Source: Desulfobacterales bacterium (GTDB lineage: Bacteria > Desulfobacterota > Desulfobacteria > Desulfobacterales > JAQWFD01). Taken from it: a stretch of DNA of 61,140 nt. The notes below the pieces were generated by a model, which had not been told where the DNA came from, searched no databases, and was given only the letters and a program-made list of their open reading frames with translations. Below are positions 47,950-57,983 of the stretch, in pieces. The stretch covers positions 28,069 through 89,208 of the forward strand of contig JAQWFD010000012.1 of the NCBI GenBank assembly GCA_028704555.1, written 5' to 3'. A program made the translations under genes and the position numbers. Every line of letters begins with the position of its first letter. Position 1 is the stretch's first letter.

Positions 47950-48780
47950 TTATTTTTTTCCTTTCAGCCGCTTTCGGCTTTCCGGCTCAGCGAGGTAATT
48001 TTCGGGAGTGACCACCTTTTCGCCCGTTTCCACCCCCAGCTTTTCCCTCGCCTCACCGGCAATTCTGCCCCCCTTGCGGGCTGCCGTTTTATTTTCGATG
48101 AACCCTTGCGCATCCTGTTTGCGGGCGATCTCGGTGGTGGCGGCCTCGCCCAGCATGGAAAAAATCAGCTCCGGATCGGTCATGTGATCCCGCAGATTTT
48201 CCCGTTCAAGTCCTTTTAATTCCTTATACTCGGACGGCGTCACACCGAAAGCGGCCTTGGAAATTTCCGCAGTCAGAATGGCGTATTCCGGCTCACCCTT
48301 TACATCGCGCTTTTTCCACTCATCGGTCAACTCGGCCCGAACGGAGATGCCTCGCATCCATTTTTCTATCCAGACATCCGAATATCCTTTGGCTCTGTAT
48401 ATGGCTTTCGTCCTTTTTGTTGCCAATTCAGGATCTTCAATCTCCTGAACCCGTTCATAACCGACCTTTGCCAGCCACCGTTTGAACGGCTCGGCCCTGG
48501 GCGAAGGGATGGACTGAATGATGCGGAAGATGCCTTCGGTGTTGGCGCAATTTGTCTTGCGCCTTTTCCCGTCCGGCGCAAGCAATTCAAGTGGGGTACA
48601 GATTGTACCCCAGTAGGAATCAAGCTCGGTATCGCGCCGCCGCATTTTTTTGATGTATTGGCGGATATCAGCGCTGTCCGTAAGTGCTTCGACAACATCG
48701 GCAACGGCAAACCACCATTCATTATTGTGAAGGGTTCTCCGGATTTCCCTGTTTTTGAGAACGACCAGTTTGGTTTTTAT
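47950..48780 (-). CDS. BRO-N/antirepressor-family protein inside the cas operon
   Basis: About 276 residues. The N-terminal BRO-N-like domain (KLVVLKNREIRRTLHNNEWW, FAVADVVEALTDSADIRQYI) is followed by the conserved family core TEGIFRIIQSIPSPRAEPFK and RWLAKVGYERVQEIEDPELA, and a tail RENLRDHMTDPELIFSMLGE. This family is usually annotated as phage antirepressor or DinD-like and is not a Cas protein. The full domain begins at an ATA codon one base after the cas6e stop, with GAGGG six bases before it; the first ATG in frame is 45 codons later and would cut the BRO-N domain. Either ATA is the start or the original start has mutated. It is fused into the operon by tight spacing to cas6e and cas1. 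Confidence 0.8.
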   Translation of the reverse strand: MKTKLVVLKNREIRRTLHNNEWWFAVADVVEALTDSADIRQYIKKMRRRDTELDSYWGTICTPLELLAPDGKRRKTNCANTEGIFRIIQSIPSPRAEPFKRWLAKVGYERVQEIEDPELATKRTKAIYRAKGYSDVWIEKWMRGISVRAELTDEWKKRDVKGEPEYAILTAEISKAAFGVTPSEYKELKGLERENLRDHMTDPELIFSMLGEAATTEIARKQDAQGFIENKTAARKGGRIAGEAREKLGVETGEKVVTPENYLAEPESRKRLKGKK

Positions 48781-48781
48781 G

Positions 48782-49387
48782 TCAAACCCTCGCTACCGAA
48801 AGTAACCCACAGCCAAAGGCTTTAGCTGGCCCTATGCCTTTTCTTATCAAATCGGCCATGGCGTTCGTGTCGTCAACTTTAAAAACACCACGAAAAATAA
48901 CAGGTTGGATTTTCCCTGCCCGATTCTCTCTAAACTTTCTAAACCGAAGCGGGAATGATGGATGAATATTTACAAACTCCAGAGACGCAGCATCCCCCAA
49001 CTTACGACTGATCCATGCCCGTTGTTCTTCATCGTGTATGAGCGGAACTCGGCACTTTTTTGTCTGCCCCTTGCTGTTTTTTCGTTCCATTTCATCATTA
49101 ATTGTCTTTACAGGATTTGCTACTATCAGAAATCGTAAGCGTTGTTCACTTTGTAATGAGAGGTGATATTCTTTGCTGGCAATGATTTGAGCCGCCTTAA
49201 TCGATGAAACAGGCACCCTGCTCGATTGCATCAGCACTTCGGCGTGATCTTTATCCGAACGTTCAACACGGAAGAGAAAATCGCGAATCGCCATAGAATC
49301 CTCAGGAAAAAGATTCCAGATAACGCGATGGATCTCATAGGGCTTATGGCATGCCGTTCCTCTGATCAGTATCTTAGTCAGATACAT
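48782..49387 (-). CDS. cas6e: Type I-E Cas6e crRNA endonuclease
   Basis: A 201-residue CasE nuclease that cuts the array transcript within the repeat hairpin and stays on the crRNA. It has the N-terminal MYLTKILI strand, a His in the catalytic position (YEIHRVIWNLFP, about residue 20), and the C-terminal glycine-rich loop GIGPAKAFGCGLLSVAR. The start is set by GGAGG before ATG 49387; it overlaps cas5e by 14 bases. Confidence 0.94.
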   Translation of the reverse strand: MYLTKILIRGTACHKPYEIHRVIWNLFPEDSMAIRDFLFRVERSDKDHAEVLMQSSRVPVSSIKAAQIIASKEYHLSLQSEQRLRFLIVANPVKTINDEMERKNSKGQTKKCRVPLIHDEEQRAWISRKLGDAASLEFVNIHPSFPLRFRKFRENRAGKIQPVIFRGVFKVDDTNAMADLIRKGIGPAKAFGCGLLSVARV

Positions 49388-50066
49388 ATTCACCTCCATA
49401 TATGTACAGATTCCGACCAGCGAATTGACGAGGCTGCTGTACAAGCGGCACATCGCGAACTCTTTTCATCCGAACATTTTTACTATCTATTTTCTCTTCA
49501 CTGTATATTGTCCCGCCGGAAGGAGGTATTCCTTTCAACGCATCAACAGAATTCATGGCTTGAAGCCTTTCCAGAAAAAGCGGCCGTGCAAGCGGACAAC
49601 ACCTGCGTCCTAAATAGGGTGTGAAAACAGGTCGTTTTACCGAAGCTTCAAGTTGGTCAAGCGATATCCGGGCATGATTGTGATTCCAAAGCGAAACAGT
49701 GAATTCACCATCGTAAAGATATTCTCGCCAAGTCTGAATGGTTTTATGAGGCTGTTTTTTCCCTTCATAATCAGCCCGTGCATCCAGAACCGTGTGATAA
49801 TCCGTTGTTTTAACGATTCTAAGAGTCTTGAAACTACCATTTTTTCCCGTCAAACAACGAGTATCCACCCGCACAGCCATGCCCACGCTGTCAGCGAGTT
49901 CCTGAAGTTGTTTCTGATCGTTACGCTTTATGCCAAGACATGATCCTATAAGGCCTAAAATTCCGCTCCTTGATGGAAGATTAGCTGATGGTCTCAGTCC
50001 TTCAAAAGTGTGCTCGCCCCAGCATTGCATTGGCGCCTGCAATTTGAGAATCAGAAATTTACGCAT
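49374..50066 (-). CDS. cas5e: Type I-E Cas5e (CasD)
   Basis: A 230-residue Cascade subunit that caps the 5' handle of the crRNA. The N-terminal RAMP-like fold has LILKLQAPMQCWGEHTFEGL, followed by the conserved PSRSGILGLIGSCLGI. It lies 3 bases after cas7e. Length is normal for the family. Confidence 0.95.
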   Translation of the reverse strand: MRKFLILKLQAPMQCWGEHTFEGLRPSANLPSRSGILGLIGSCLGIKRNDQKQLQELADSVGMAVRVDTRCLTGKNGSFKTLRIVKTTDYHTVLDARADYEGKKQPHKTIQTWREYLYDGEFTVSLWNHNHARISLDQLEASVKRPVFTPYLGRRCCPLARPLFLERLQAMNSVDALKGIPPSGGTIYSEEKIDSKNVRMKRVRDVPLVQQPRQFAGRNLYIYGGEYVSD

Positions 50067-50069
50067 GGC

Positions 50070-51299
50070 TTAACCCTCACCGTTATTGCGAACCCATTTT
50101 TTCAGATCATCCAATTTTGTGAAATACTTCATGCTATCCGGTAATGGCACATCTCCAACAATAAATTCACCGCAACGCTCTTCAAGACTGTAGCCCGAGT
50201 GAATTTTTTGCCAATATTCATGGAGGGCGTTAATCGAAGGTTTAAGATATCCGCCCGGTTGATCAGGCTTGACCGGCTCTTCAAAAGCATTTGCCAAAGA
50301 TACCGGGATATCGGAAAAGGAGACCATAGATAGATCCGCAAGATTATGAGCGGCAAAACTCTGCTGTTTGGCTGAAGGCACAATTGTTGCCATCAAATGG
50401 AGAAGATGCGCCGCTATGTCAAGTGCCTTTTCACGCGGGGCATTCCCAAGATTCTCCTGTAGCTGGCCAAGGTTGAGACTGGCATACCGGTAAAAGACTC
50501 CGCTTGAAAATTCCTGAGTATCCAGATGACCGGAACCTAACTCCTGTAAGTCATCAACCGCAGTAAACCAGTCAATATCCGCATCAACTGTGTGAGTGGT
50601 GATGGAATGAGCCATGGACATAGCCCCATCAACAGTTGTCATTAAACCGGAGGTTGCCATTCGACCGGATAGAGCCACATCTTTGGCAGATCCTATGGCA
50701 ATAATTAACGCCGATAGGTTTTCCTTTAATTTTGTATCAATTTTTTTGGAAAAAAATTTTTCACGAAAATGCTCAAGAGGTTTTTTGTTTCCGTTCTTCG
50801 GTTTTTTCTGCTTCTCAAAATTTACGAGGGCCTTTTCTTCCTCTTCTTCAGTTAATCCCTCATCCCGTATTTCTTTCACAATTCGGCAGATTATTTTAAA
50901 TTCATCTTTCACCCACGGCGCGACAGCAATTTTCTTTTTGGGGTTTTCTTCCGTCCCAGCTTCTTCTACTTGATCTTCATCATTATCATCTACAACATCT
51001 TTGGTCGTGACAAACCGAGTTACCGCTTCCTGAATAGTCTGCTCATCAAATTCGCACAGCAAATCTTCTACAAACTTATTTTGTAATAACAATAGATTAC
51101 GAGATCTAATACTCGTCTCGCCAAGATGGGTTTTATAATATGGACTTTTCCGTATGCTCCGCTTCAGGCTTTGGCTGGAAATACGAACTCGCCGCTTGCC
51201 GCCAAAAACAGCGGACTTCTGCATATTCATGTCATCGCGGTTAAGACATGACGGGCTATGGGAGATCAATACATGAAAATTGATGAAATTTTTATCCAT
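50070..51299 (-). CDS. cas7e: Type I-E Cas7e (CasC) Cascade backbone
   Basis: A 409-residue subunit present in six copies along the crRNA. It begins INFHVLISHSPSCLNRDDMN and has GGKRRVRISSQSLKRSIR, the classic Cas7e start. A Glu/Asp-rich insertion lies around residues 105-170 (DVVDDNDEDQVEEAGTEE), making it longer than the E. coli protein (363). The rest, including DVALSGRMATSG, is typical. Confidence 0.95.
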   Translation of the reverse strand: MDKNFINFHVLISHSPSCLNRDDMNMQKSAVFGGKRRVRISSQSLKRSIRKSPYYKTHLGETSIRSRNLLLLQNKFVEDLLCEFDEQTIQEAVTRFVTTKDVVDDNDEDQVEEAGTEENPKKKIAVAPWVKDEFKIICRIVKEIRDEGLTEEEEEKALVNFEKQKKPKNGNKKPLEHFREKFFSKKIDTKLKENLSALIIAIGSAKDVALSGRMATSGLMTTVDGAMSMAHSITTHTVDADIDWFTAVDDLQELGSGHLDTQEFSSGVFYRYASLNLGQLQENLGNAPREKALDIAAHLLHLMATIVPSAKQQSFAAHNLADLSMVSFSDIPVSLANAFEEPVKPDQPGGYLKPSINALHEYWQKIHSGYSLEERCGEFIVGDVPLPDSMKYFTKLDDLKKWVRNNGEG

Positions 51300-51320
51300 A
51301 ATGATTCCTCGCTTTTTGTA

Positions 51321-51782
51321 TTAGTGATTCTTTGGGGGTTGATTGATGAAATATTCTTCAAGCAAATCTCGCTTACTGCGCTTATTCCAGTACCAGAGCC
51401 GTTTAGCGGCCTTGGGCCAGTTCACCGCAGGTTCAGCCATTTTGAGGATACGCCGCAATTGAATCATGTCATTCGGTTGTTCTGAACGGACAACCTGAAA
51501 CAACCGTTTCTCAGTGACCTTCATACCCTTTGCAAGCGCCTTCCCTATGCCAATATCTTCATTTGTGTGCGTCAGGCAGGGAAGACAAAAAATCAGCCGC
51601 TGGAATCTGAGTTTGGCCCATTCCGAATAAGCCCTGCCACTGAAAAGACGATAGAATGCCGGGATTTCAAGCAGGTCATCCGGGGTTGCAGTTCTTCGCA
51701 ACTCGGCCCTGGACCCCGGGGGCAGATGCTCCCATCCTTTGTATAAATCCATAAAATCAGGAAGCTTCAATTGTTCCATCAT
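51321..51782 (-). CDS. cse2: Type I-E Cse2 (CasB) small subunit
   Basis: A 153-residue small Cascade subunit, present as a dimer that stabilises the displaced target strand. It shows the helical LYKGWEHLPPGSRAELRR and AYSEWAKLRFQRLIFCLPCL. Its start overlaps the cse1 stop by 4 bases. Confidence 0.92.
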   Translation of the reverse strand: MMEQLKLPDFMDLYKGWEHLPPGSRAELRRTATPDDLLEIPAFYRLFSGRAYSEWAKLRFQRLIFCLPCLTHTNEDIGIGKALAKGMKVTEKRLFQVVRSEQPNDMIQLRRILKMAEPAVNWPKAAKRLWYWNKRSKRDLLEEYFINQPPKNH

Positions 51783-53320
51783 TTCCTCCTTATATCCTTT
51801 TGGGGTTCAAGATTTTTCAAATTGAAGTCGAGAGTTTTTCTTGCGATTGCCATCGTGTGAATCAGTTCAGGATCATTCGAATACGGCAGCACAATCTCGT
51901 TGAAAAGTTCTCGGCATATTTCCTTCAAAGCATGCCCCAGGTTCAAAAGAAAAGGGCCAGGGATTGAAAAGTCGATACAGGCTAAAGTTTCCAAGACTAC
52001 AGGCTCTGATCTTCTATAATATTGATCTTCGGCAATTTTATAGAGTCTAATCTTTTCTCCGATCCCCTTCAGATTTTTGGCGCTATCATATTTGTCTTTT
52101 TTGCCCTTACAAAACAGACTTACTGCTTCGGTCAAAGCATTTTTGTATTCAATGCCGTACCAAACAAAATCCTTAATGACCAAGGGATGTTCATCCCATC
52201 CCGGGCTAAAGGCGTAAACCTCATGACATCGACGTACAATCGATGCCTTTTTCCGGCCATAACCCCCGATGATCAAATGAAGTTTTTGGGACTGTTGACC
52301 ATAAATTTGTTTTGATTGAAGAACAACGGCTGCGGGTTCGTACCCCTCGATTGATACTTCTGGCCTCTGCTGGATAACAAAACGATTTAATTGCGACCAA
52401 GCGGGAGCAATTGAAGTGAACGATGGAAAGCGATGTTCAATCTCACCACCCCGTTTAAGTTCAAGAATACGTGGTGAATGTGGGTGAGGCCAAGTTCCAC
52501 TTATTTTGTAGTTTGAAAATTTGTCTTTCTTAAACCTCGTATAGCATTGACTTGTTGGTTGTCCGCACAAATAGCACATACTCTCCTTTTTTGTTGGAGG
52601 CATAAGTTCTATATGCGCAGGTTGCCAAAATAAGCCGCGAACTATCCCAATGGATTCCGCAGACTTTGTACCAGTGGTAATAGGCGCAATCCACGTTGGT
52701 TTCTGTTTCGAAGTTGTATGGTGCCATGGCAGAATGCGTTTAACCTCATCTTCGTGTAGTACATTTAGCCAAACCGTTTGTCGCAAATGAGCCCCTTGAA
52801 TCAGAGTGGTAATTGGAGTGCCACTACGCAGGGGCTCTTTAAATCCGCCTCCAAAACCTGGAGTACATGATGCTTGATTGAAAAGAGCTATAGCCGTGCA
52901 TCCTCCACAAAGTTCTTTGACCAGACCGGGCTCATTAACGAAACAACAATTTTCCGCCCCAGTAATTCCCGCAAAAAGCTTATCCATGGGAGTAATTACC
53001 TTAGCGCCCCGCATCTGCATAAAAGGATATTTGGGATGATCAAGCTGAAACCAATCACTGAATGGCTGAATCGCCAAATCGTATTCTTCTTTCGGCAACG
53101 ATTTCGCTATGCGAGTTTTCAGTTCTATAATTGTCTTGGGAGTAATGAGTGTCTGCATAATGCAGATAAGCAACTGCAATGCAGCGAGTTCCATGTCATC
53201 TCTGGGCAAACATAGACCCCATTTGTCATCGCCGCACAACAATTCTCGCAATGCAATTTTCTTCGGGCTGCCCCCGTAAAGGGAACGCACCGGAATCCAG
53301 GGTTCTAACAGCAGATTCAT
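51779..53320 (-). CDS. cse1: Type I-E Cse1 (CasA) large subunit
   Basis: A 513-residue subunit that reads the PAM and recruits Cas3. The start NLLLEPWIPVRSLYGGSPKK is diagnostic, and GFGGGFKEPLRSGTPITTLI follows. A zinc-finger-like CYLCGQPTSQC lies in the middle. Its start overlaps the cas3 stop by 4 bases, so translation depends in part on ribosomes finishing cas3. Confidence 0.94.
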   Translation of the reverse strand: MNLLLEPWIPVRSLYGGSPKKIALRELLCGDDKWGLCLPRDDMELAALQLLICIMQTLITPKTIIELKTRIAKSLPKEEYDLAIQPFSDWFQLDHPKYPFMQMRGAKVITPMDKLFAGITGAENCCFVNEPGLVKELCGGCTAIALFNQASCTPGFGGGFKEPLRSGTPITTLIQGAHLRQTVWLNVLHEDEVKRILPWHHTTSKQKPTWIAPITTGTKSAESIGIVRGLFWQPAHIELMPPTKKESMCYLCGQPTSQCYTRFKKDKFSNYKISGTWPHPHSPRILELKRGGEIEHRFPSFTSIAPAWSQLNRFVIQQRPEVSIEGYEPAAVVLQSKQIYGQQSQKLHLIIGGYGRKKASIVRRCHEVYAFSPGWDEHPLVIKDFVWYGIEYKNALTEAVSLFCKGKKDKYDSAKNLKGIGEKIRLYKIAEDQYYRRSEPVVLETLACIDFSIPGPFLLNLGHALKEICRELFNEIVLPYSNDPELIHTMAIARKTLDFNLKNLEPQKDIRRK

Positions 53321-55989
53321 TTTTCTTTCTCCATTCCTGTATCTTTGTGATAGCGAAAGATCATTCCGTTTGAACGCCCCTTATAGCCATCTCCGTCCTG
53401 TTCCATTTCCAGCCAAAATCTCCCATCCTCATCCGACTCATCCAAAGAATAACGCCATGATTTTGGGACTCCGATGCTGTTCAATGCCAAGACTTCAAGG
53501 CGCTGGTATTCATCAAACGATTCCAGAACAGTTCCGTCCATCAACATCTTGCCGCTTGCACAAAGGCAATAAGGGATAACGGTTAAATTCATTTCTCCAT
53601 CGCGAGTTACAGCTGTAATTTTTTCGTCAGTATCGGCAAAAGGATTGGCCACGGAACTGATCATGTACTTCGCCTTAAATCTTTTTACAGCCTCAACTTC
53701 GTCGAGAAACTTTTCATACTTTTTTTGGATCTCGGGAGGTTCATTCCCCCACACTTCCTGTTGATAAACCGATTCAATCCAGGTGCGGTATGCATCCGGG
53801 AAAATGATCCGGGTATCTGGAGCAGAGATGATTTTCTGTTCAGTACGCCACAGCACACGGGCGTTGCCATAGATCATTTCATGCAAACCGTAATCAACTT
53901 CTTCCGGCAAAAGAATCGTGCAGAATGGTTGTTCGAATCCCAGAGGACGGTTGGTACGTTTATGGCGATGCAGTCTCCCGAGCCGCTGAAACAATAGATC
54001 AACAGGACAGATTTGAGTGATAATCCAGTCAAAATCAAGATCGAGTGATTGTTCTATGACCTGCGTTGCTACCAGAATGTGTCCTGTTGCGCGTTTTCCT
54101 TCCGGACCGAAACGGGTAATGGCGTCCAATTCTTTTTCCTGCCGATGTTTGTAACAGTAACGGGCATGAAACAAATCAACCGGTATAGAGCTAAGAGTTC
54201 GCAGTGTTGTGGTGACCGTTTGTGCGACATCCACCAGATTGCAGACGATAGCGATTTGCGCCCCGCCCTCGGCTGCATTAATGACTCGTTCCAGCAAAGA
54301 ATGATCCGGCATCATCCCTTCACACCTTATGGATTCTATGTCCACAATGGTTCCGGCAGGCACTTGATCCGGATCAAGCTCAAAAGGTATTGGTCTTTCT
54401 CCTGCCGTCCAAGTCGCCAAGGGATATGGATCATTGACTTCCTGCGGTTCCATTTCCGCGGCCCAAGCTTCAAATAGATGTCGTCTCTGTTGCCCGGAAA
54501 GCGTCGCGGAAAGCAAAATTGCTGAACCTCCAGCGTCCCTCTGCTGCCGCAATACCTCTTCAAGCAACCCGCACATGTATGCGTCATATGCATGCACCTC
54601 ATCCACGATAAGCACGCTACGCCCCACCCCGAAACTGCGGACAAATCGATGTCTGACCGGGAGTACCGAAATCAGCACCTGATCAATGGTGCAAACACCA
54701 ATTTGTCCAAGAAATATCCGTTTTCGGCTTTCGGCCAGCCATTGGCTGCACTGCACCCACCCATCTTCCTTTTCATATTCTTTAATTGCCGCGTGCTTCA
54801 AATTTGTAAAAATTTTGTTAAAACGAGCTGCTCCATGAGCCAGAAGAACATTAGGACGATTTTCGAAAAGTTTTGTCGCTATTTTTTTAAGGCGTCCGAG
54901 CATGGCATTAGCAGTGGCTTGGGTTGGCAAGGCAAAAATTATGGAATCGGCCAACCCAGCACCTATTAGCCTCCATGCATAGGCCAGAGCTGCCTCGGTT
55001 TTGCCGCTTCCTGTTGGGGCTTCGACGACAGTCATTCCAGATTGTAACGGCAGTCTGTCAACCAAGGTCTGCATGGAACGCGGGGTAAAGTTCGAATTCA
55101 ATAAGACCGACACTCCTTCATATTTTTTTGCTTTACCTCTAATACCGGCTATGTCGAGAGTTTTGATGGCATCCACTGCGCAACGTTGTTCAAAATAAAG
55201 AGACAATTCTTGGGGCTTGGCTTGATAGGAAAAATTTTGTTCATCACAACGAGAACCAAGCCAGTCGGAAACAGAACAGAATCCAGCCATCAACGGAGAA
55301 AATGCAGGAGGTGAATCATCTATAGAAAGCGACACAGGATGAAGGAATAAGCCTTCCGATGCTGCCAACCACTCAGTTCGGGCCTGATGATCAACTTCGG
55401 CAAAATTTTGATCACAAGTCGGTGGTAAGGATGCTGAAGCTAAATATGACGCGTCTTTAATGTGGCCATGGTGGCCGGTTACCGCTTCCAACCATGGTTT
55501 CCATGCCGACCATCGATCCGAGAATGGTTCTTCAATATCATCAAGAAAACTTAGTCCAATGCCTGAGACAGGAGAGGTAAGACTTAATTTCTGCCCTTGA
55601 TCATCCATAAACCACGATAGTCCCTTTTCTCCGTGGTAATAATTCTTGCAATCCTGTGTTGACGGCAGGAAATCGTAGTTGTTTGTATTTGGGTAAAGGC
55701 CCTCCCAGATATGTCTTGCACGTAACTGAAAACGCACATCGAACTTGCCATAGTCATGCAAAGCCACAAAAAAGAGCACCCAAGCCCGTAGCTGTTCAAT
55801 CGGCATAACATTCTGAAATTGAAAACCATGCCGGATTGTCGGACTCGCCTCCCACTAAGCCGCCGCCACCGCCGCCACATCCAGACAATGATAGGGCAAA
55901 AGATGATATCTTGCAGGTTTGCCTTCCTCGGCTTTTTCCGCCTTGCCCCAGTATTTAAAATAATCAGGAATTGAATTGTTCACGGTCAT
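53317..55989 (-). pseudogene. cas3: Type I-E Cas3 nuclease-helicase with in-frame amber codon
   Basis: The intact frame begins at ATG 55989 behind AGGAGG and reads [20 protein letters not shown], then [15 protein letters not shown] with the first HD-nuclease His (about residue 34). Codon 45 is TAG (plus positions 55855-55857). The same frame continues without shift as WEASPTIRHGFQFQNVMPIE and the remaining 829 residues. These carry FVALHDYGKF (HD motif), VVEAPTGSGKTEAALAY (Walker A), LIVDEVHAYD (Walker B/DEVH) and SATLSGQQRRH. A single TGG to TAG change explains it. Restart at ATG 55806 would give a protein without the first HD motif. Other genes here end in TAG, so it is read as stop. A sequencing error cannot be excluded. 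Confidence 0.88.
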
Positions 55990-56044
55990 GAATCATCCTC
56001 CTAATCCTTGCCAATAGAGCCCACACACCCACCTTCAACTAACA

Positions 56045-56242
56045 TCAGGGAGGCGCTTGCCCGCAGGTCTTTGAGCCGCTTTCTCCGGGCTGATGGTTTT
56101 TAGATATCCGGCCATCGTAAATGACATCATACGCCCCCACCCCGGACATGTAGCGTCCTATGTCCCAAATAATTTTTACCGCGTCTGAATTTTCAGGCAA
56201 AGGGGCGAGGAGTGTTGACGTATCATCCGGCTGTCTTTTCAT
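56045..56242 (-). CDS. Small protein between WYL gene and cas3
   Basis: A 65-codon frame whose ATG lies inside the end of the WYL gene and which ends 55 bases before cas3. The sequence (NSDAVKIIWDIGRYMSGVGA) looks protein-like but I do not recognise the family. Its overlap with the WYL gene suggests coupling if real. Confidence 0.35.
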   Translation of the reverse strand: MKRQPDDTSTLLAPLPENSDAVKIIWDIGRYMSGVGAYDVIYDGRISKNHQPGESGSKTCGQAPP

Positions 56243-56911
56243 ACAAGTCCTGCAGCCGCCTGACCTCTGTGGCCACCTCCTGTCTTAAATCCGCAGGGCT
56301 GATCACCTCCACGTCCGCGCCGAACTGTAGGATGCGCATCTTGATTTCCCGAAAATCGGCCACCGGCAGCGTCAGTTCCAGGCCCCCGTCGGCAAGATCC
56401 TGAATTTTCTGGTCAGGATGCCAGCTCTGTTCGCGAACCCACCGGGAACGAAAGGGGGAAAACCGCAGTACCACATCCACGAGCGCATCTCCTTGAAAAA
56501 TGCCGAAAGCGCCTTCCAGAAGATGGTTCCAGATTGAGGCGGGTTTTTTTTCGAACGACTCGTTTAACACCGAAAGATCGCTGATGCGGGCCAGATAGAA
56601 CTTTCGCCAGTTGCTGCGCTTCCGGCACCAGGCAATCAGCACCCAGCTGGCCATGTAGTGCTGCAGGTGGTGGGGCTCGACAATGCGGCGGGTCTGTCGG
56701 TCTGCGCCCGGCGAACGGTAGGTGAATTCAAGCGGTTTGCTGTGCAGCAGGGCGTCTGCGGCCTTGTGAAAGATTTCGGACTGGGTCGGAGAATATCCGT
56801 TCCAGACGGCGGAAAAGCATTCGTCCATTGCGTTTTCGGTCAGCCCCAGGTTGCCGGTCTGGGCAAAGAGCTTTTTGATAGGGGGGACGCCCTTGAAATA
56901 TTCAGTTGACA
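56223..56911 (-). pseudogene. WYL-domain regulator, N-terminally truncated
   Basis: The remaining part contains a complete WYL domain (LEFTYRSPGADRQTRRIVEP, HHLQHYMASWVLIAWCRKRS, FYLARISDLSVL) and the C-terminal extension ILQFGADVEVISPADLRQEV. WYL regulators of CRISPR loci normally have an N-terminal helix-turn-helix of some 70-100 residues. Here the frame runs out beyond LSTEYFKGVPP into the start of the opposite-strand transposase gene. The DNA-binding part is therefore missing, and the boundary coincides with the transposase insertion. Confidence 0.72.
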
Positions 56912-56941
56912 AGACAATGAGGGATTGATAGCAGTAAAAAC

Positions 56942-57949
56942 ATGCCGAGATTAGCCCGATTAGACGCACCTGGTGTTTTACATCATATTATGATCAGGGG
57001 AATAGAGCGTCGAAAAATATACAGGAACAATAAGGATCGTGAAGATTTCTTAGATCGACTATCAACTTTGCTTCCCGAGACTGGGATCCTTTGCTATGCA
57101 TGGGCGTTTCTTCCAAATCATGCACACTTTCTTTTTAGAACAGGTTCAATTCCTATTGCCACATTGATGAGAAGATTGCTTACCGGATACGTTGTCAGTT
57201 TTAACAAGAGACACAAACGGAATGGGCAACTGTTTCAGAACCGATATAAGTCAATCGTTTGTCAAGAGGAAGTTTATCTAAGAGAACTGGTGAGGTACAT
57301 TCACCTGAATCCTATCCGGGCAGGAATTGTCCAAACCTTATCTGATTTAAATCAATATAGCTACAGCGGGCATAGCGTGTTAATGGGTGAGAAAAATTGT
57401 CCATGGCAGGATGTGGATTATGTTCTCGGTTATTTTGGCGACGCTGCAGGTCTGGCAAAAGAAGCATATTATTCATATGTAGAGGCTGGTCTTGAACAAG
57501 GGCGACGCAATGAATTGACAGGGGGAGGATTGATAAGGAGCCTTGGCGGATGGGCAGAAGTAAGAAAATTTGCCTTGAAAGGCACTGACCATATTAAAAG
57601 TGATGAGAGAATATTGGGTGAATCGGATTTTGTGACCGATATCCTTTCCCAAGCCAATGAGATATTTGAGCGCAAATACGAATTAAAGCGGTTGGGTTAT
57701 GATCTTGATCGAATAGCATCAAGGGTGGCAGATATTTATGATAGCGAGGTAGCTGATATAACCTTAAAAGGCAAACAGCAAAAAAAGGTTAAAGCCAGGA
57801 GCCTTTTCTGTTATTGGGCGGTTCATGAATTGGGGATTTCCCTTACAGAATTAGCCAGGCGTTTAGGGATGAGCGTTTCCGGGGTTGGATACTCAGTGGA
57901 GAGGGGCCAAAGCATCGCGCGTGAAAACAATTATCAGCTATTAGAATGA
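56942..57949 (+). mobile_element. REP-associated tyrosine transposase (RAYT) with DnaA-like C-terminal domain
   Basis: A 335-residue Y1/HUH transposase. The start MPRLARLDAPGVLHHIMIRG is the RAYT signature, the HUH-type His pair is in LPNHAHFLF, and the catalytic Tyr is in VRYIHLNPIRAG. The last 100 residues (SLFCYWAVHELGISLTELAR, RLGMSVSGVGYSVERG) resemble the DnaA C-terminal helix-turn-helix, common in this subclass. RAYTs act on palindromic REP sequences. It appears intact and lies head to head with the truncated WYL gene. Confidence 0.9.
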
Positions 57950-57983
57950 GTTTTTGAGAATTTTAAGGGCGTCCCGATATCCC

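Noticed and set aside
53925..53940. GTTCGAATCC resembling a tRNA T-loop
   Set aside because: On the + strand inside the cas3 coding region, with no cloverleaf arms around it.
55855..55857. Pyrrolysine readthrough as explanation of the cas3 amber codon
   Set aside because: Several ordinary genes here (hemA, the MBL gene, the CcsA-like gene, the first Liv receptor and livM) end in TAG, and no pyl gene is in the window; kept only as an outside chance.
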